Assembly: GCF_964355755.1 (NCBI RefSeq)
Contig: NC_092673.1
Span: 5,337,001-5,401,000 of the forward strand
Direction of reading: 5' to 3'
Length of the DNA: 64,000 nucleotides
Source: Antedon mediterranea
Taxonomy: Eukaryota; Echinodermata; Crinoidea; Comatulida; Antedonidae
Of the stretch, positions 12,801 to 24,188 are shown piece by piece. The position numbers and the translations under genes are program-made. The notes beneath the pieces were generated by a model. That model saw only the letters and a program-made list of their open reading frames with translations, did no database searches and was not told the DNA's origin. Numbering within the stretch: the stretch's first letter is position 1; every line of letters starts with the position of its first letter.

Positions 12801-15110
12801 TACCGTATATCTAGCTCTACCAATGGTATCGAGCACTGTATGCTAGACCATCTAGTTTATCTCTTCTTACTCGGATATTAGAAGGTAATATATACAGTAT
12901 TACGAAGGTATGATGTTTACAAGCCTTGCCTACTATACTAGCTAACTGTATATGTGCAAATAATTCTTATTTCTCCAAACATGCTTTTAAAGTTATTATA
13001 GAAAAAACCATCTGCAAAAAATATTTTTAAATAGATTCTTCGAACAATCCGTGCTTATTCCTCTGTGCTACAAGTACGAGGCAAGCGATGTTATTTAAAC
13101 AAAATTCATTAAAAAAATATTGTGCTCAGTGAAAATTACTTCACTTGATTGATAATGCTCTTGTCAATTTAAAGAAAAAAAACATGAATGATAAATAGCA
13201 AAAAAGCAAAGGCCTAGGGCACTTAATCATAATTATAAGTACCTATGTTGAGGAGCCTCCTATGCTTTATTCATTGATATACAATTTCAGTGTGAAATGA
13301 ATACTTCAGTGTACATAATAAATGATTCAAATACAATTTCTATATCTAACAAAAAAAAAGCACATTTAATTTGTTTTTAAATGTACTGAGGTCAATGGTA
13401 CAATACAGTATGCAATGTATAATAATAACACAGTCATTAAAATAGTCTATTTAAAATCTGCAGTAAATTGCTTTAAAATCAAAATGAACTAATAAATAGG
13501 GTGGGAATAGGGTAGAATATACATAGGATGGGCTTGGAAACATCATTGCATACTGTACTTTTACTTTTAAATATTTGCATTATGTCTAGACTAATTGCAG
13601 AATTAAAACTAGATTTAAACATTAATTTCTCCTTAAATAAGAAATATATGAATGGCTTAAAATACTAAACTGTGTAACGTTATTGTATACTGTACTATTG
13701 TTATCCAAGGAAGTTAATATTTAGGATAGGGAAGTCGGTGTGGCACAAATTACATAATTAATATGTATTATAGTTCAAATCAATTATGCAGTTAAAAAGC
13801 CTTTATGACACAAACATGCATAATAGTAGCATTTGTAGTATAATTTATTATTGTATTGTTGTAGATCAAGTATTTTAAAATTGTTGCATTTAACAAAATG
13901 CACTGTAAGCTAAACTTGCTTGGATACTGTATGAAAGTTTACTAACTACTGTAGGGTCAAAGGGCCTTAAAGGCTACTGGGTACACCCAGGGGCCTACTG
14001 TACAGGCTGCATTATAGTCACATGTGGCTAGGCTAGGTAGGCTAGATCAAACAAATTCCCAGGGTCATTTTTATATAGGATACAAGTAGTGTGTGGAAAC
14101 GATCTGGATTATACTGTGTATTTCATATTTACTTAACAGAATAATATGGTTAAAATTCATAAAGGGTCAAACTCTATTAGCCACACCTATACTACCTATA
14201 CTGTAGTTATACTGTACATACAGTATCCAGAACAAATTATACTGACAACAGTGTATACTGTATTTACTCAAATGCTACACTACAGCATACTTTAGAAACA
14301 TACAGCACGGTAACTAACCTGTATTTTTTATATTTGGATTAATTATACTGTTGTGGACTAATTTTTAGGCAAACACAAATTTAGTCAATAAAAATAATAA
14401 TTAATATAATGGCTAAACGAAAATATTAATGGACTATACTGTACTAAAAAAAGTACTACAAAAAGAGATTATCAATATTTTCAAGAATGGACTTGGAAAA
14501 CGTTAAAATTCAAAATTAACAGTCATTTGGCATGACCATGTGTTAATAATAGATTACAAAATTTGAATATATTAATCCGTACAAGGTTGATTAAATAACA
14601 AAATAAAGTTACCAATAGTAATATACCCCCTTAGATGTTTTCTATGAACAGTACTGTACAAAGGAAATGAAGGGTCTGCATAGTTGTTAATGAGATGGAA
14701 AATATCCGCAATAGAAATACCCTATTTCAAATTAATCAATACATGAAAAACAGGTAATTAAGGTTAGGTCGATTGCTGCACAAATATAAAAACTTGTTCA
14801 AAGTATTTAGTAGTAGAAGTAGGCTCATAGTACTCGTGCATTAATTGTTAGCTATACGGATTAGACTGTAGAAAAAGGCTGAAAAACATTTAGAAATTCT
14901 TTTATGTACCGTAATGTATTTAGGGATCTGTAGACAAAAAGGAAAGGCCTTGAATTCAAGGATCATACTACTGTACTAGTAATACAGTGACTGGTTTCCA
15001 CTTGTTTCCTGATCAGTGCTTTTAAATCCTATTGGCATTTATTTGCAAATACATTTTACAATCAGTTTAAAAACTTGTAGAATTTTCATTGTTATGCACC
15101 TTGCAAATAA
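9900..15110. other. 5.2 kb of AT-rich, gene-free sequence
   Basis: No coding block with splice context is visible on either strand. The sequence is rich in short 'tactgtac/cagtactgta' words, a lineage-typical simple pattern. The minus-strand open frame at 10435-10752 has no recognisable domain. If the KDM3 first coding exon at 16930-17103 belongs to an expressed gene, this is probably intron, since I could not find its second exon here. Confidence 0.45.
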
Positions 15111-15117
15111 GGGTTAA

Positions 15118-15476
15118 ACAGGGAAAAATTTCAATTTTAAATTTCGTTTAGCAATATTGCTAATCAAACTGATTTTTGCGTTTAGAAATATATAGTACAC
15201 AGGGAAAAATTTCATTAAAAAATTTTGTTTAGCAAAATTGCTAATCAAACTGATTGTTGAGTCGAGAAACATAGTTTTGTATTACATTTTTTGCTACACA
15301 ATTTGGGAAATGTGTAGCAATAAGGTTGTTTTGTATAGCTTTTTGCTATGCTACACTGGGGAAATTATTCCCTGGTACAGTAGTTTTGTATTGTATTTTT
15401 TGCTACACAATTGAGAAACTAAGGTTGTTTTGTATAGCTTCTGGATGCTTGCTACACTGGCAAAATTATTCCCTGT
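15118..15476. mobile_element. 359-bp TTAA-flanked MITE with internal direct repeats
   Basis: TTAA lies at 15114-15117 and 15477-15480; the ends read acagggaaaaattt and the complement of aaattattccctgt. Inside, a block of about 56 bp starting acagggaaaaatttca occurs twice (15118 and 15199), and 'gttttgtatt.cattttttgctacaca' occurs twice (about 15274 and 15382). It has no coding capacity. Confidence 0.75.
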
Positions 15477-15480
15477 TTAA

Positions 15481-16929
15481 TAGTAAACTGGTACAATAGT
15501 ACTGTACTGTGGTAGTGAATTATAATATTCATTAGTTGTCCAAAGATTATAGGGATACAAACAAATATGGTAATACTCTATGATACAAAGTTATTGAGTT
15601 AATTTATTCATTAAATATCTCCATTAAACTAAATACAAACCATTAACTTCAGTAGGTTGTATTGTTTTCATGTACTGAAGAAAGGCTTGCTATTTTTTAT
15701 ACACTTGACCTGAGCTAAAAACTATGCATAATTATTTACTTCATCAAGTAAAAATATTTTACTTAAATTGACTCATCCATTATTTATCAGGCTTTGAACA
15801 AATTTGTAGTTCAAAAGGTCAACATATTTAGATATTATATAAATTTCTTTTAATAATTAATATGTGCTAAAATAATTATTTAAAAATATTATTAATAATC
15901 ACTGTCACCCACATATTTGTTTATTTTCATTTGCAACATTATATTGTTTAATTCAGATATTATCCTACGCTTTATTTGTTTAAATAAATTAATTTGTGAT
16001 ATTTGATATTAGGCCAAGTACCGGTAAACATTTGTTTTACTTATTTAAAACATTAGTTTATTTATTTTGATTTTGATATTTATTAATACTTTTAAAAAAA
16101 TAAACAAATTTCTATTCTTTCAATGATATCATGTTTTGGTTATTAAAAATAGATAGAAGTAACGATTCTATACAAAACAAGTAAAAAATAACCCTAAAAT
16201 AGCGACGTTCTATTAATTCATGTTACATAATATAGGTATAGTTTTGTTTTTACACATAAAATAAAATGTTAATATTAGGAATACAGTATGAATTGACCAG
16301 ACAAACTGTAGATATAAGACTACTGGTCCAATGCTATTTTCTAACAACTTAAATAATAATATATTACTGTACATTGTTTAATCAATTATTAATTTCATCT
16401 TAATATTTTTATTATATAATTAAATATTATATACAAAAAAATATCCCTTGTAAACAATGTAATGCATAAACAATAGTTCAACAGTTTCTTATATAGGCTA
16501 CATACAGTATGGTAGACAAATACGCTAGACTGTGTAGGGAGTACACCTTACAAAATCATAGATTTTTAGTAAATTGAGGGGTCGCAGGAAAATTCATGGT
16601 AAGACTGAGGATGAATAGCCTATTCTATAAAAAGAGTAGCATAGGCCTAGGCCTAGATAAAGGTAAAAAAGGTAAGTTGGGCCTATAAATACAATACTGT
16701 ACCTAGCAGCTACTGTGTATCTAGGCCTAGCCTATAATCAGAACACAGCACCGACAGAGTAGAGAGATGTCCTGTGCGGACTAATTTAAGAAAAATAATA
16801 GTAATCACTGTATATTAATCATATACGCTTATATCTCTTAAACTAGAGTATAACAGGAACACCATAATTACAGCAAACAAAAATATAAAAAGCAACGAAA
16901 CTATAAAATACCGTTGAAGGTAAACTCAC
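15481..16929. other. AT-rich sequence, presumed start of the KDM3 first intron
   Basis: No exon is visible. Homopolymers and AT-rich words dominate. Several 'taggcctag' words occur between 16640 and 16740. Confidence 0.45.
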
Positions 16930-17103
16930 CGAAGTAACGTCGTGTTTTGTAGGCCTGGTTGAAGCTCCGTGGTTGCCATCAACCGCTCGGATTATCCCAG
17001 CTTGCCAATTCCACTCAGAAATTTTATTTAGTTTCAATTTTCCAGAGCCAGAAACGCGGAGAAATCGCTTACCGACTAACTCCTCCCGATATTCTATTCC
17101 CAT
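16930..17103 (-). CDS. JMJD1C: First coding exon of a KDM3/JMJD1C-type histone demethylase
   Basis: On the minus strand, ATG at 17103 opens 58 codons ending at a consensus donor (TCG|gtgagt, exon end 16930) in phase 0. The peptide contains EELVGKRFLRV (residues 7-17) and WQAGIIRAV (residues 33-41). These match, in order and spacing, the N-terminus I know for JMJD1C (a 'ELVGKRFL' block then 'WRAGVIRAV') and more weakly KDM3A/B. Family members are large nuclear proteins that remove methyl groups from H3K9 through a C-terminal JmjC domain and act as nuclear-receptor cofactors. None of the catalytic part is in view: the next exon must lie at lower coordinates, and I could not find it in 1-16.9 kb, so the first intron is long or the exon is too short to spot. 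The sequence upstream is locally less AT-rich, as expected for a promoter. Orthology to JMJD1C rather than a single ancestral KDM3 is inference. Confidence 0.78.
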
Positions 17104-17360
17104 AATGTGCTTTACACTTCACATTTCTCCATGAACTGAACAAAAATCGTAAAATGTTAGTCCAAAATTTAGGAATCCCGCTGTCAGACAATCTCCCCGC
17201 TGTCGACCTCCAGCAGTATGCGCAATAATTCTGTTTGGGATTTCTTGTTGTGGGTCAAAGGGTCACATCACACATCGACAACTCACACACACAACCTACT
17301 CAGCAACAACTCACTACCATCAGCAACAGGGAGATGCAGTAGCAACTAAAGGTCGTTGCT
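17104..17360 (-). promoter_or_regulatory. Presumed 5' UTR and promoter of the KDM3-type gene, with a DR2 nuclear-receptor-like motif
   Basis: This stretch upstream of the minus-strand ATG is less AT-rich than its surroundings. At 17252-17265 the plus strand reads GGGTCA AA GGGTCA, two direct half-sites separated by two bases, the DR2 arrangement bound by RAR/RXR-type receptors. There is no clear TATA box. Regulatory function is inferred from sequence alone. Confidence 0.4.
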
Positions 17361-17734
17361 GATGGTTGCAAACTTAAATTTTACGGTATAAATAATACAT
17401 AATAGCAATATAAATAACAGTGTATTAGCTGGTAAAAATAATTCAGCTAAAATGTAAAATTGCATTTAATTAAAATACTTAATCTAATTCATGTATCTTA
17501 TTCTAATAAGTTAGTTAGTGATTTAATTTTAAGTATAGAACATTAATATCATATTTTAGCTTTTCATAATTTGTTGATTGAAAAGATGAGACACCTAAAA
17601 ATTAACATAGCGTCTAGAATATGTATGTTTTGTGACCAATGATAGAAATAAAAACGTTAGGCTACCGTATGTCTGATTTAAATGTATAGTCCCTACATGT
17701 AAAAAAAAAATAAATGTCGTTGCTGATGGTTGCA

Positions 17735-17822
17735 ATGTAATATTGATTGGTAAGAAACAACATATCACTTTATGGAATTGATTGTCACGTCAACAAAATA
17801 GTTTTTAAACGCGAGGAAATCA
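17735..17822. repeat. Dispersed repeat, partner of 21093-21181
   Basis: The block 'taatattgattggt.agaaacaacatat.actttatg' through 'caacaaatag' to 'acgcg.ggaaat' occurs here and again in intron 3 of the RDH-like gene (about 21093-21181) in the same orientation. A separate 20-base direct repeat, gtcgttgctgatggttgcaa, is found at about 17351 and 17716. Family unknown. Confidence 0.6.
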
Positions 17823-17829
17823 TGTAAAA

Positions 17830-18209
17830 AAAAAAAGTTATAAATAAAATAAATAAAATGATTTCATAATCATTATACTGTATAATAGTTATATGCTTAT
17901 ATAAAGCTTATATAAAGCTTAAATAAAGGTATACCTGTATACAGTATCCGACAATTGTATTATGTGAAATGGGTCAGAGGTCAATGTTTATTGAAATAAA
18001 AAGAAAAAATTAAATAAAGTTAATCGGGAAACCGTGGTGGTGGTGGTGATGGTAGAAAACGGGACGGATCCTGAGGGGGTCATGAGGAGAGAACACTTGG
18101 TCATCGGCTTGGGGATGATGGATGGAACATTTAAAAGTCGGATATACTAGAAAATATATAGGCCTACGTTAAAAAAAAAACAGGCATTCTTATAATACCG
18201 ATGTTGATC
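17830..18209. other. Intergenic sequence between the divergent genes
   Basis: Nothing beyond simple AT-rich sequence and a GGT-rich patch near 18030-18055. Confidence 0.45.
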
Positions 18210-18331
18210 AACATCAACAATGAGGATATATAAAAGAGCATAACAAAATTGAAAATATTTTTCTAAAAATAACATCAACAATGAGGATATATAAAAGAGC
18301 ATAACAAAATTGAAAATATTTTTCTAAAAAT
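18210..18331. repeat. Perfect 61-bp tandem duplication
   Basis: The unit starting aacatcaacaatgaggatat occurs at 18210 and again at 18271, head to tail, with no differences that I can see. The identity implies a recent duplication. Confidence 0.9.
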
Positions 18332-18701
18332 AAAATCATTTTATATTTTCCCCGGACACTTGTTTTTCATAAGCCAACATCTTATTATTATACGGTTCAT
18401 GCACAACATATGCACCATCATAAAAGATGTTTTAATTTTGTACAGATATGTTTTAAAAATGAATAAATAAAAGTTATGACTCCTCCTGAAATATTCATTC
18501 ATTTTCGCTGCAATAACAACATCTCCGTTAACCTACCTAGACGTTACATGACTAGTTCTGAATCGTTTCTGCCGAGAAGTCCATCCCTGAAAATACGAAA
18601 GTTTTTTTTTTATCACAGATTTAGCATTCATGAAATGAATCATGAGATGATACTTAATTTGAAAAAAGTAAACCTGTAAGGGAACGGCACGATTTATTAT
18701 G

Positions 18702-18738
18702 GTGTATATATATGCGTATACGTACGCGCACGTACACA
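18702..18738. other. 37-nt alternating purine-pyrimidine tract
   Basis: From gtgtatatatatgcgtata through cgtacgcgcacgtacaca the bases alternate purine and pyrimidine without a break, including a CpG-containing core. Such tracts can adopt left-handed Z-DNA. It lies in the intergenic region, about 1 kb before the RDH-like start codon. Confidence 0.7.
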
Positions 18739-19719
18739 AACCACCGCGCCGTATTATTATGTCAGTGTCAGCAATATTTGTTATTGATAAATTCCTGTAT
18801 ATATCATTATTTTAAAGCAAGTCCATTTATTTTTCTGATAGATCATCCTACAAACGATTTTATTTTTGTATTTGCATTTTATCAATATCGCCGTCGTCTG
18901 TCTAATTATTACAATTATCATGATCCTTTTATCATCTTCGTCAGCAGAACTGATTCATTATCACTATCTAATGAACTTACACAACTTAATATGCCTCGAT
19001 CGCAGAAGTCAGAAAAAGTAAGACATTTTTTACTACTCTAAAGAGGGCGCTATTCAAATTTTTTAGGATAGTACCTGTTCACAATTCAACATAACGCATT
19101 ATCTGTATACAGTAACCACATTTATAAATAATTTTCAGTGTCCTATAGGCCTATTATATGTAATTTCACTTTGTAGTATATTCAATGTGGGTAGCGCAAT
19201 GATATATTTATTTAATTGATAATATCTCTCACAATTAGGATATTAAGCATTGATGATCATAGATATTGTTTTAAATTGCTAATTGATCAGAAATAACTCA
19301 ATTTCCGAATAGCCTTTTTATGTTGGTTCGCGGGCATAGAGAACTACATAAAGTTTTCAGAAAATCACGGATGCTATAACATCAACGATGTAATTAGTGT
19401 ATAGGCAGAAATGTAGGCCTATCCAGTTTAGTTTATCAATGTTACACACGGTATAAGTCAATAAAAATGGAAGTGTTGACTCGACTCCTTGCAATCATAA
19501 TTGCCCTTCGCTTAATCTGATAAGCAGGGCACGAATGTATGTTTGCTTTGAATAAATATCTACCAAAAAAAAAACTCAGCATTGAACTTCGGACTCTTCA
19601 ATTCCTGTATACAATTCAACACGATCAGTCGTGTTCTCGAATCAATTGAGTAGGCTATACGGGAGGCTATACTGTGTGGTGGTATAAGGAATTCATATTG
19701 GCTATTGCATAAACTTAAG

Positions 19720-22700
19720 ATGAATCCAATCATATTTATCTTCATTTTTTCAAGTTTTTCAATATTTGGTTGGATTGCGTATAAATGGGTTTACTCTCGA
19801 GTAAGATCTGCATTCACACGATGTCGTAGTAAGAGAGATATGAAGGGGAAAACTGTTATCATCACTGGTGCAAATTCAGGTGAGAAATGTTAAGTCAAAA
19901 AGTACATTACATTTACAGTACTTTGTTTGGTGGCGCTGTTTTAGTTTAGTCCGAAAGGACAATTATATACGTGTATAGCACCCCACCCCGAATATGTATA
20001 CCTATTCATTCATAAACAAAAAGAAATTTGATATTTAAAATTATAAATTAAGTATATTCTCATTGCAGCTCATATCAAATAAACTAAACGGCTTTTGTAC
20101 GCGCGCGTTACAGTCATTTTGTCCAATTATCGAGTCGCGTTTGATAAATGTCTTGGGTTGTTGCGCTTACGTCCTTGTCCTAGTGGGAACACAGCTTAAC
20201 GTCAAAGTTGCCATACTGTTGCAAACATTTTTTTTAAACAAAACTTGTGCACAATTTCAGGAATCGGAAAGGAAACCGCTCGTGATCTTGCCAGACGAGG
20301 AGCAAAGGTGATCTTAGCATGTCGTTCTTTATCTAAAGCACAAGTGGCATCCAACGATATTCGTGCAACGACTAAAAGTGAAGAAGTATATGTAAAACAG
20401 CTAGACATTTCGTCTCTTTTTTCAGTGCGACGATTTGTAGAAGAGATAAAGCGAGAGGAAACTAGACTTGATGTTTTAATTAACAACGCAGGAATTTCAG
20501 GTACGGTATTTATGCAAATTCGTGTAGTTCCGGGTTCAATTTATCCATTTCGACTTTGCCACCTTCAGTCATAATATACTATGAACGTACACTTGTTGCA
20601 ATTAATAAATATTGTATTTCAGTACATTATATTAAATAATTATGTTGCTCTGTACATTTTTGTAGCACTTTGCACCCAAAACATAATCTAATTTACCTTA
20701 TCAATACAGTTATTAAATGGATTACCGTGGGCCGACAAAACTCCCGTCCATTTTGTCTCAACCAATGTCCACCTGTATAGGCCTAAGTATAATAACTTTA
20801 AATTAATTCTTTTGTTTGTCTGTTCGTTGAATCATTGCTCCATCCAATCATCATATCCCCGAATCTCACTTGATCGAACCAAAGCAAATATAACCGAACA
20901 TACACTTTAATTTATTAGCTTTTCTGATTTTCTTTTCTAAGCCCCCAGTGAGCAAAGTATAACAGAAGAAGGGTTAGAGCTGACATTTGCAACCAATCAT
21001 TTAGGACATTTTTTACTTACCAATCTTCTTCTTGGTAAGTTCTATGGAGAGTTAAACCGGCCCTAAACTACATGATTGGTTGGCCTACTAAAATAATAAT
21101 ATTGATTGGTCAGAAACAACATATTACTTTATGAAATTCACTGTCAACAAATAGTTTATTTATTTAGACGCGGGGAAATTTGTTGGGTTCCGAAGGTGTT
21201 CTTTTTATACTGTTTTATTCAGTTCCTTAAAGCTTGGTTCTAACTAGGAGGACGCAACGCAAGGACGTAACGCAACGCAAAGTGATTTAACAAATCACAA
21301 GCGATGAAGTATTAGAAAAGTCGCGTGTGATTGGTCAACTCGCTTTCGTCTCTACGCTCTAGTGGGAACCAAACTTTAAGTGTCATTGGTTAAAACGCTT
21401 GCATTGCGTTTACGTCCTTGCGTTACGTTCTAGTGGGAAGATTATTCAAACAGTTTGTCATTGGTAAACTCGCTTGCCTTTCGTCTACGTCCTTACGTTG
21501 CGTCATAGTGGAAACTGAGCTTAAGCGAGTTGATCAATGACAAGCGACTCTTCAAATAATCCATCGCTTGTGATGGTCAACTCACTAAAGCTTGAAACTA
21601 GATACAGTATTAAAAGGACCTTCGGAAAATGTCCCCTAAATCTAAGATAACATGCCCTTTCGAGGACTTTGTTACCAACCAATAGGTCGTAAAAGCAACG
21701 TAAAGCTTGGTTTTCACTAGAGACGCAACGCAACGACGTAACGTAACGTAAGTGATGGCAAGCGAGTGACGAAGTTATAGACAGTTAGCAATCACAAGAG
21801 AATAAGCCATCGCTTGTGATTGGTCAATTCACTTGCGTTGCGTTACGTCCTTGCGTTGCGTCGCTAGTGGGAACCACGCTTTACGTTCCGTTTACGTCCT
21901 TGCGTTACGTCTCTAGTGGGAACCAAGCATTAGGAGGTACATTAAATAGCGGTGTACCTCAGAGTGTCCCAAAGATACCCTAAAAAAATATACCTCCAAT
22001 AAGGAAAATATGTATATTTTATTTAATATCTATAGATTTGTTAAAGAAATCTGCACCTAGTCGCATCGTTATAGTTGCTGCAACGGCCTATCGATTCGGC
22101 GAGGCATCGGAGTTTGAATTTATGTCAGGTTATCCGAATGTTGAAGAATATGGTCCTTTAGGAGCAATGTATTGTCATAGTAAACTTGCCAACGTCATGT
22201 TTTCACTAGAATTAGCGAAGCGACTGGAAGGAACGAGTGGGTATAATGTAATGTGATGTGCCCATATGGACATGATGATGTCATATCACTATCTTGGGCA
22301 CATCAATACCATATTTGGGCACATCACTCTTTTTTATTGTCAAACTATTTGTCTGTAAACAGAGCTTAAGAAGAGATTTGTAACAGCGATATGATGATGG
22401 ATGAAATAATGCAAACAAGAGAAGTTATTACTTTCAACGAAAGGAGGTTGCTGAGAGATGATGAAAGAGGAGGACTGACGTGACGTAGATAGGTAGATAG
22501 AGATATAGAGGATGATAAGTGATGAAGGAGGAGAGTCAGTTTTAATAATTGTCACAAAAACGGCGGATTGGAAAGATAATAATGCGGATAAGAATTAGAT
22601 GACAATTAAAATAAAGATGGAGATGGAAGTTCTGACCTTGATATGATAGTGGTGGTGGTCTTGATGATAGCTACCCCGTGATAGAAGTTGCATTTTCGTT

Positions 22701-23919
22701 GGAATGAAATGTGATGAAAGTGGAGGGATACGTAATAATAATATCCTGGATTTATATAGCGCCTAATGTTGTGAAACCTCTGTACATAAACTAATACGAT
22801 AAAAGGGATTCCAACCATGCCAAAAAAAAACAACCCGAAGTAAGGGGATACGCCATCGTCGCTAACCAGGGATCGGTCTATTGAACCCCGGTCAATACCT
22901 GTGTCTCGGGATCCCGGACTCAGGCGCCTCCTCCCTGCTTAAACTAGATATAAAAAAATAAAAAAAATAAAAATTCTACGGACACCATCACAACGACAAT
23001 AGGATGAACAAAAGAGAGAGAGAAGAAGAAGGTGATAAAAAGAGAATGAAAAGAAAGTGACGATATCAGCGAAAGGGATAATGATGTATGACATTAGAAT
23101 TATAACGGGTTTTTTTTTTATAAATATTTTAACTTTCAGATGTGACGGTCAACTGTTTACATCCTGGTATTGTCAACACTGAATTTTACAATAATTCGTC
23201 TAAATACCTTCAAAATTTCGGTTTCTTTTCAAGATTTGTCTTTAAGGTAAGCTATTCTTGAATGAGTAAAAACAGCATAGTACATATTTGATTGTAATTT
23301 AGTACTATTCAAGATGTATTGTCCCCCTGAAAAAAATAATTATTAACAAAATTTTGTTGAATATTCCATTTTAATGTAACATAATTTGTATCCACTTTGA
23401 CCAAAAATTGAATCGAAAATAAAAGTATTCACCTGAAAAAATGTAATTTAAAGCAAAAAATAGTCAAATTGCCAATGGATTTTTCGTTGAATTTTTTACG
23501 ATTTATTTTGTCATTTTATAAGTGGAAACCTTATTTCTGACGTCTCTGACTTCCAGCAACATCATAAAAACCCCGTATGTAGTTTGATGCAATGTATTGA
23601 ATATATGTTACATACAACATTTAACTACTACTACGCAGAACACATGACGATTTTGTTACTGCTTTAGCTTTAACACGTTTATAGTTGATGCTACCACTTT
23701 ATGAAAAGTGAAATACAAGATTAAGATTTCTATTTTCTTCCCTAGTCACCTACGGAAGGCGCCCAGACAAGTATACACTTAGCGGTATCAGAAGATGTGG
23801 ATGGGGTTACCGGGAGATTCTTCTCTGACTGTCGGGAAGAGAAACTCGAAGAGATTGCTCTTGATAAATATGATGCCAGAGAGTTGTGGCAAAGAAGTGA
23901 ACAACTTACAATGAAATAG
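19720..23919 (+). CDS. RDH11-14-like short-chain dehydrogenase/reductase, six exons, 324 aa
   Basis: Exons: 19720-19879, 20261-20500, 20942-21034, 22036-22236, 23140-23246 and 23746-23919 (stop TAG); phases 1,1,1,1,0. Length matches RDH11-14 proteins (roughly 315-335 aa). Residues 3-23 form a hydrophobic anchor, followed by basic residues. The cofactor motif TGANSGIG is at 49-56, LACR near 73 suggests NADP(H) preference, NNAG is at 128-131, [13 protein letters not shown] at 152-164, YCHSK at 210-214 and [12 protein letters not shown] after 235. This family reduces retinal or lipid aldehydes at the ER or mitochondrial membrane. The start is the first ATG directly before the anchor. Odd points: the usual Ser-Ser before the active-site Tyr is Ala-Ala here (VIVAATAYR, residues 178-184), so the catalytic Ser is missing; and intron 4 uses the weaker donor A|gtgggt, required to give [15 protein letters not shown]. 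Substrate cannot be read from sequence. Confidence 0.9.
20150..20211. repeat. Fold-back element fragment in intron 1 of the RDH-like gene
   Basis: The words 'gcgcttacgtccttg' and 'cctagtgggaacacagctt' match one arm of the fold-back family expanded at 21231-21935. Only a fragment is present. Confidence 0.55.
21093..21181. repeat. Dispersed repeat, partner of 17735-17822
   Basis: It is the second copy of the 'gattggtcagaaacaacata' block, lying in intron 3 of the RDH-like gene, in the same orientation as the intergenic copy. No ends or target duplication are visible. Confidence 0.6.
21231..21935. mobile_element. Nested fold-back (palindromic) elements in intron 3 of the RDH-like gene
   Basis: The pattern 'agcttggtt..cactag..gacgcaacgcaaggacgtaacgcaacgcaa' is followed by 'gcgagt.gatcaatcacaagcgatg' and then the complement of both. 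One palindrome spans about 21231-21377, half-copies follow at about 21380-21522, and another palindrome spans about 21711-21890 with an extra arm to 21935. The recurring end is 'ctctagtgggaaccaagc'. No coding capacity. Several rounds of insertion or duplication are implied. Confidence 0.8.
22246..22372. mobile_element. Palindromic MITE copy 3, about 10 bp inside intron 4 of the RDH-like gene
   Basis: The sequence from 'gtgatgtgcccatatgga' through two 'ccatatttgggcacatcac'-type blocks to 'gtcaaactatttgtctgta' and 'cagagcttaag' matches the family of 24189-24346. The left inverted repeat is missing, and the copy begins about ten bases after the exon 4 splice donor (exon end 22236). Confidence 0.75.
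22735..22945. repeat. Dispersed repeat in intron 4, GC-richer than its surroundings
   Basis: It begins 'ataatatcctggatttatat' with 'agcgcctaatg' and ends with 'ccccggtcaatacctgtgtc' and 'tcgggatcccgg', the last a self-complementary word. The 'tcctggatttatatagcgcc' phrase is one I associate with interspersed repeats in marine invertebrates. I cannot name the family, and no A/B boxes are obvious. Confidence 0.45.
23312..23530 (+). mobile_element. TTAA-type MITE, 'agatgtattgtccccc' family, truncated copy in intron 5
   Basis: The left end agatgtattgtccccctga and the interior 'ccactttgaccaaaaattg', 'tttaaagcaaaaaatagtc' and 'ttgtcattttataagtg' match the complete copy at 54325-54679. Sequence similarity stops near 23530, so the right third and its inverted repeat are lost. 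The left flank is TTCA rather than TTAA. Confidence 0.8.
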
Positions 23920-24188
23920 TAGCATTTAAACCTATTCACGCTGTATCATATCTAGCGACAGTAAACATCGCATCTTCTGACAGAAAACTTCGTCTTATAT
24001 TGGATATATTGTATAGCCTCTTCTGATCTGACCCAGTATATCCTCTGATTGTTAAAACGTGATTTCATTATGAAGAGCACTTACCTTTACCATCTTAATT
24101 CCATGATGGTGATGACAAAGAAAACGATCAGAATTATTTGATATAAATCGAGCGTGCCATACACAGTGCCAATGGGGAATTTTAGCTC

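Noticed and set aside
18712-19041. Plus-strand open frame of 109 codons upstream of the RDH-like gene
   Set aside because: It starts inside the alternating purine-pyrimidine tract and has no domain; an opposite-strand frame overlaps its start.
22237-22256. Read-through of exon 4 to the in-frame stop as a truncated protein end
   Set aside because: Exons 5 and 6 continue the conserved RDH-like domain exactly in frame, so the stop belongs to the intron.
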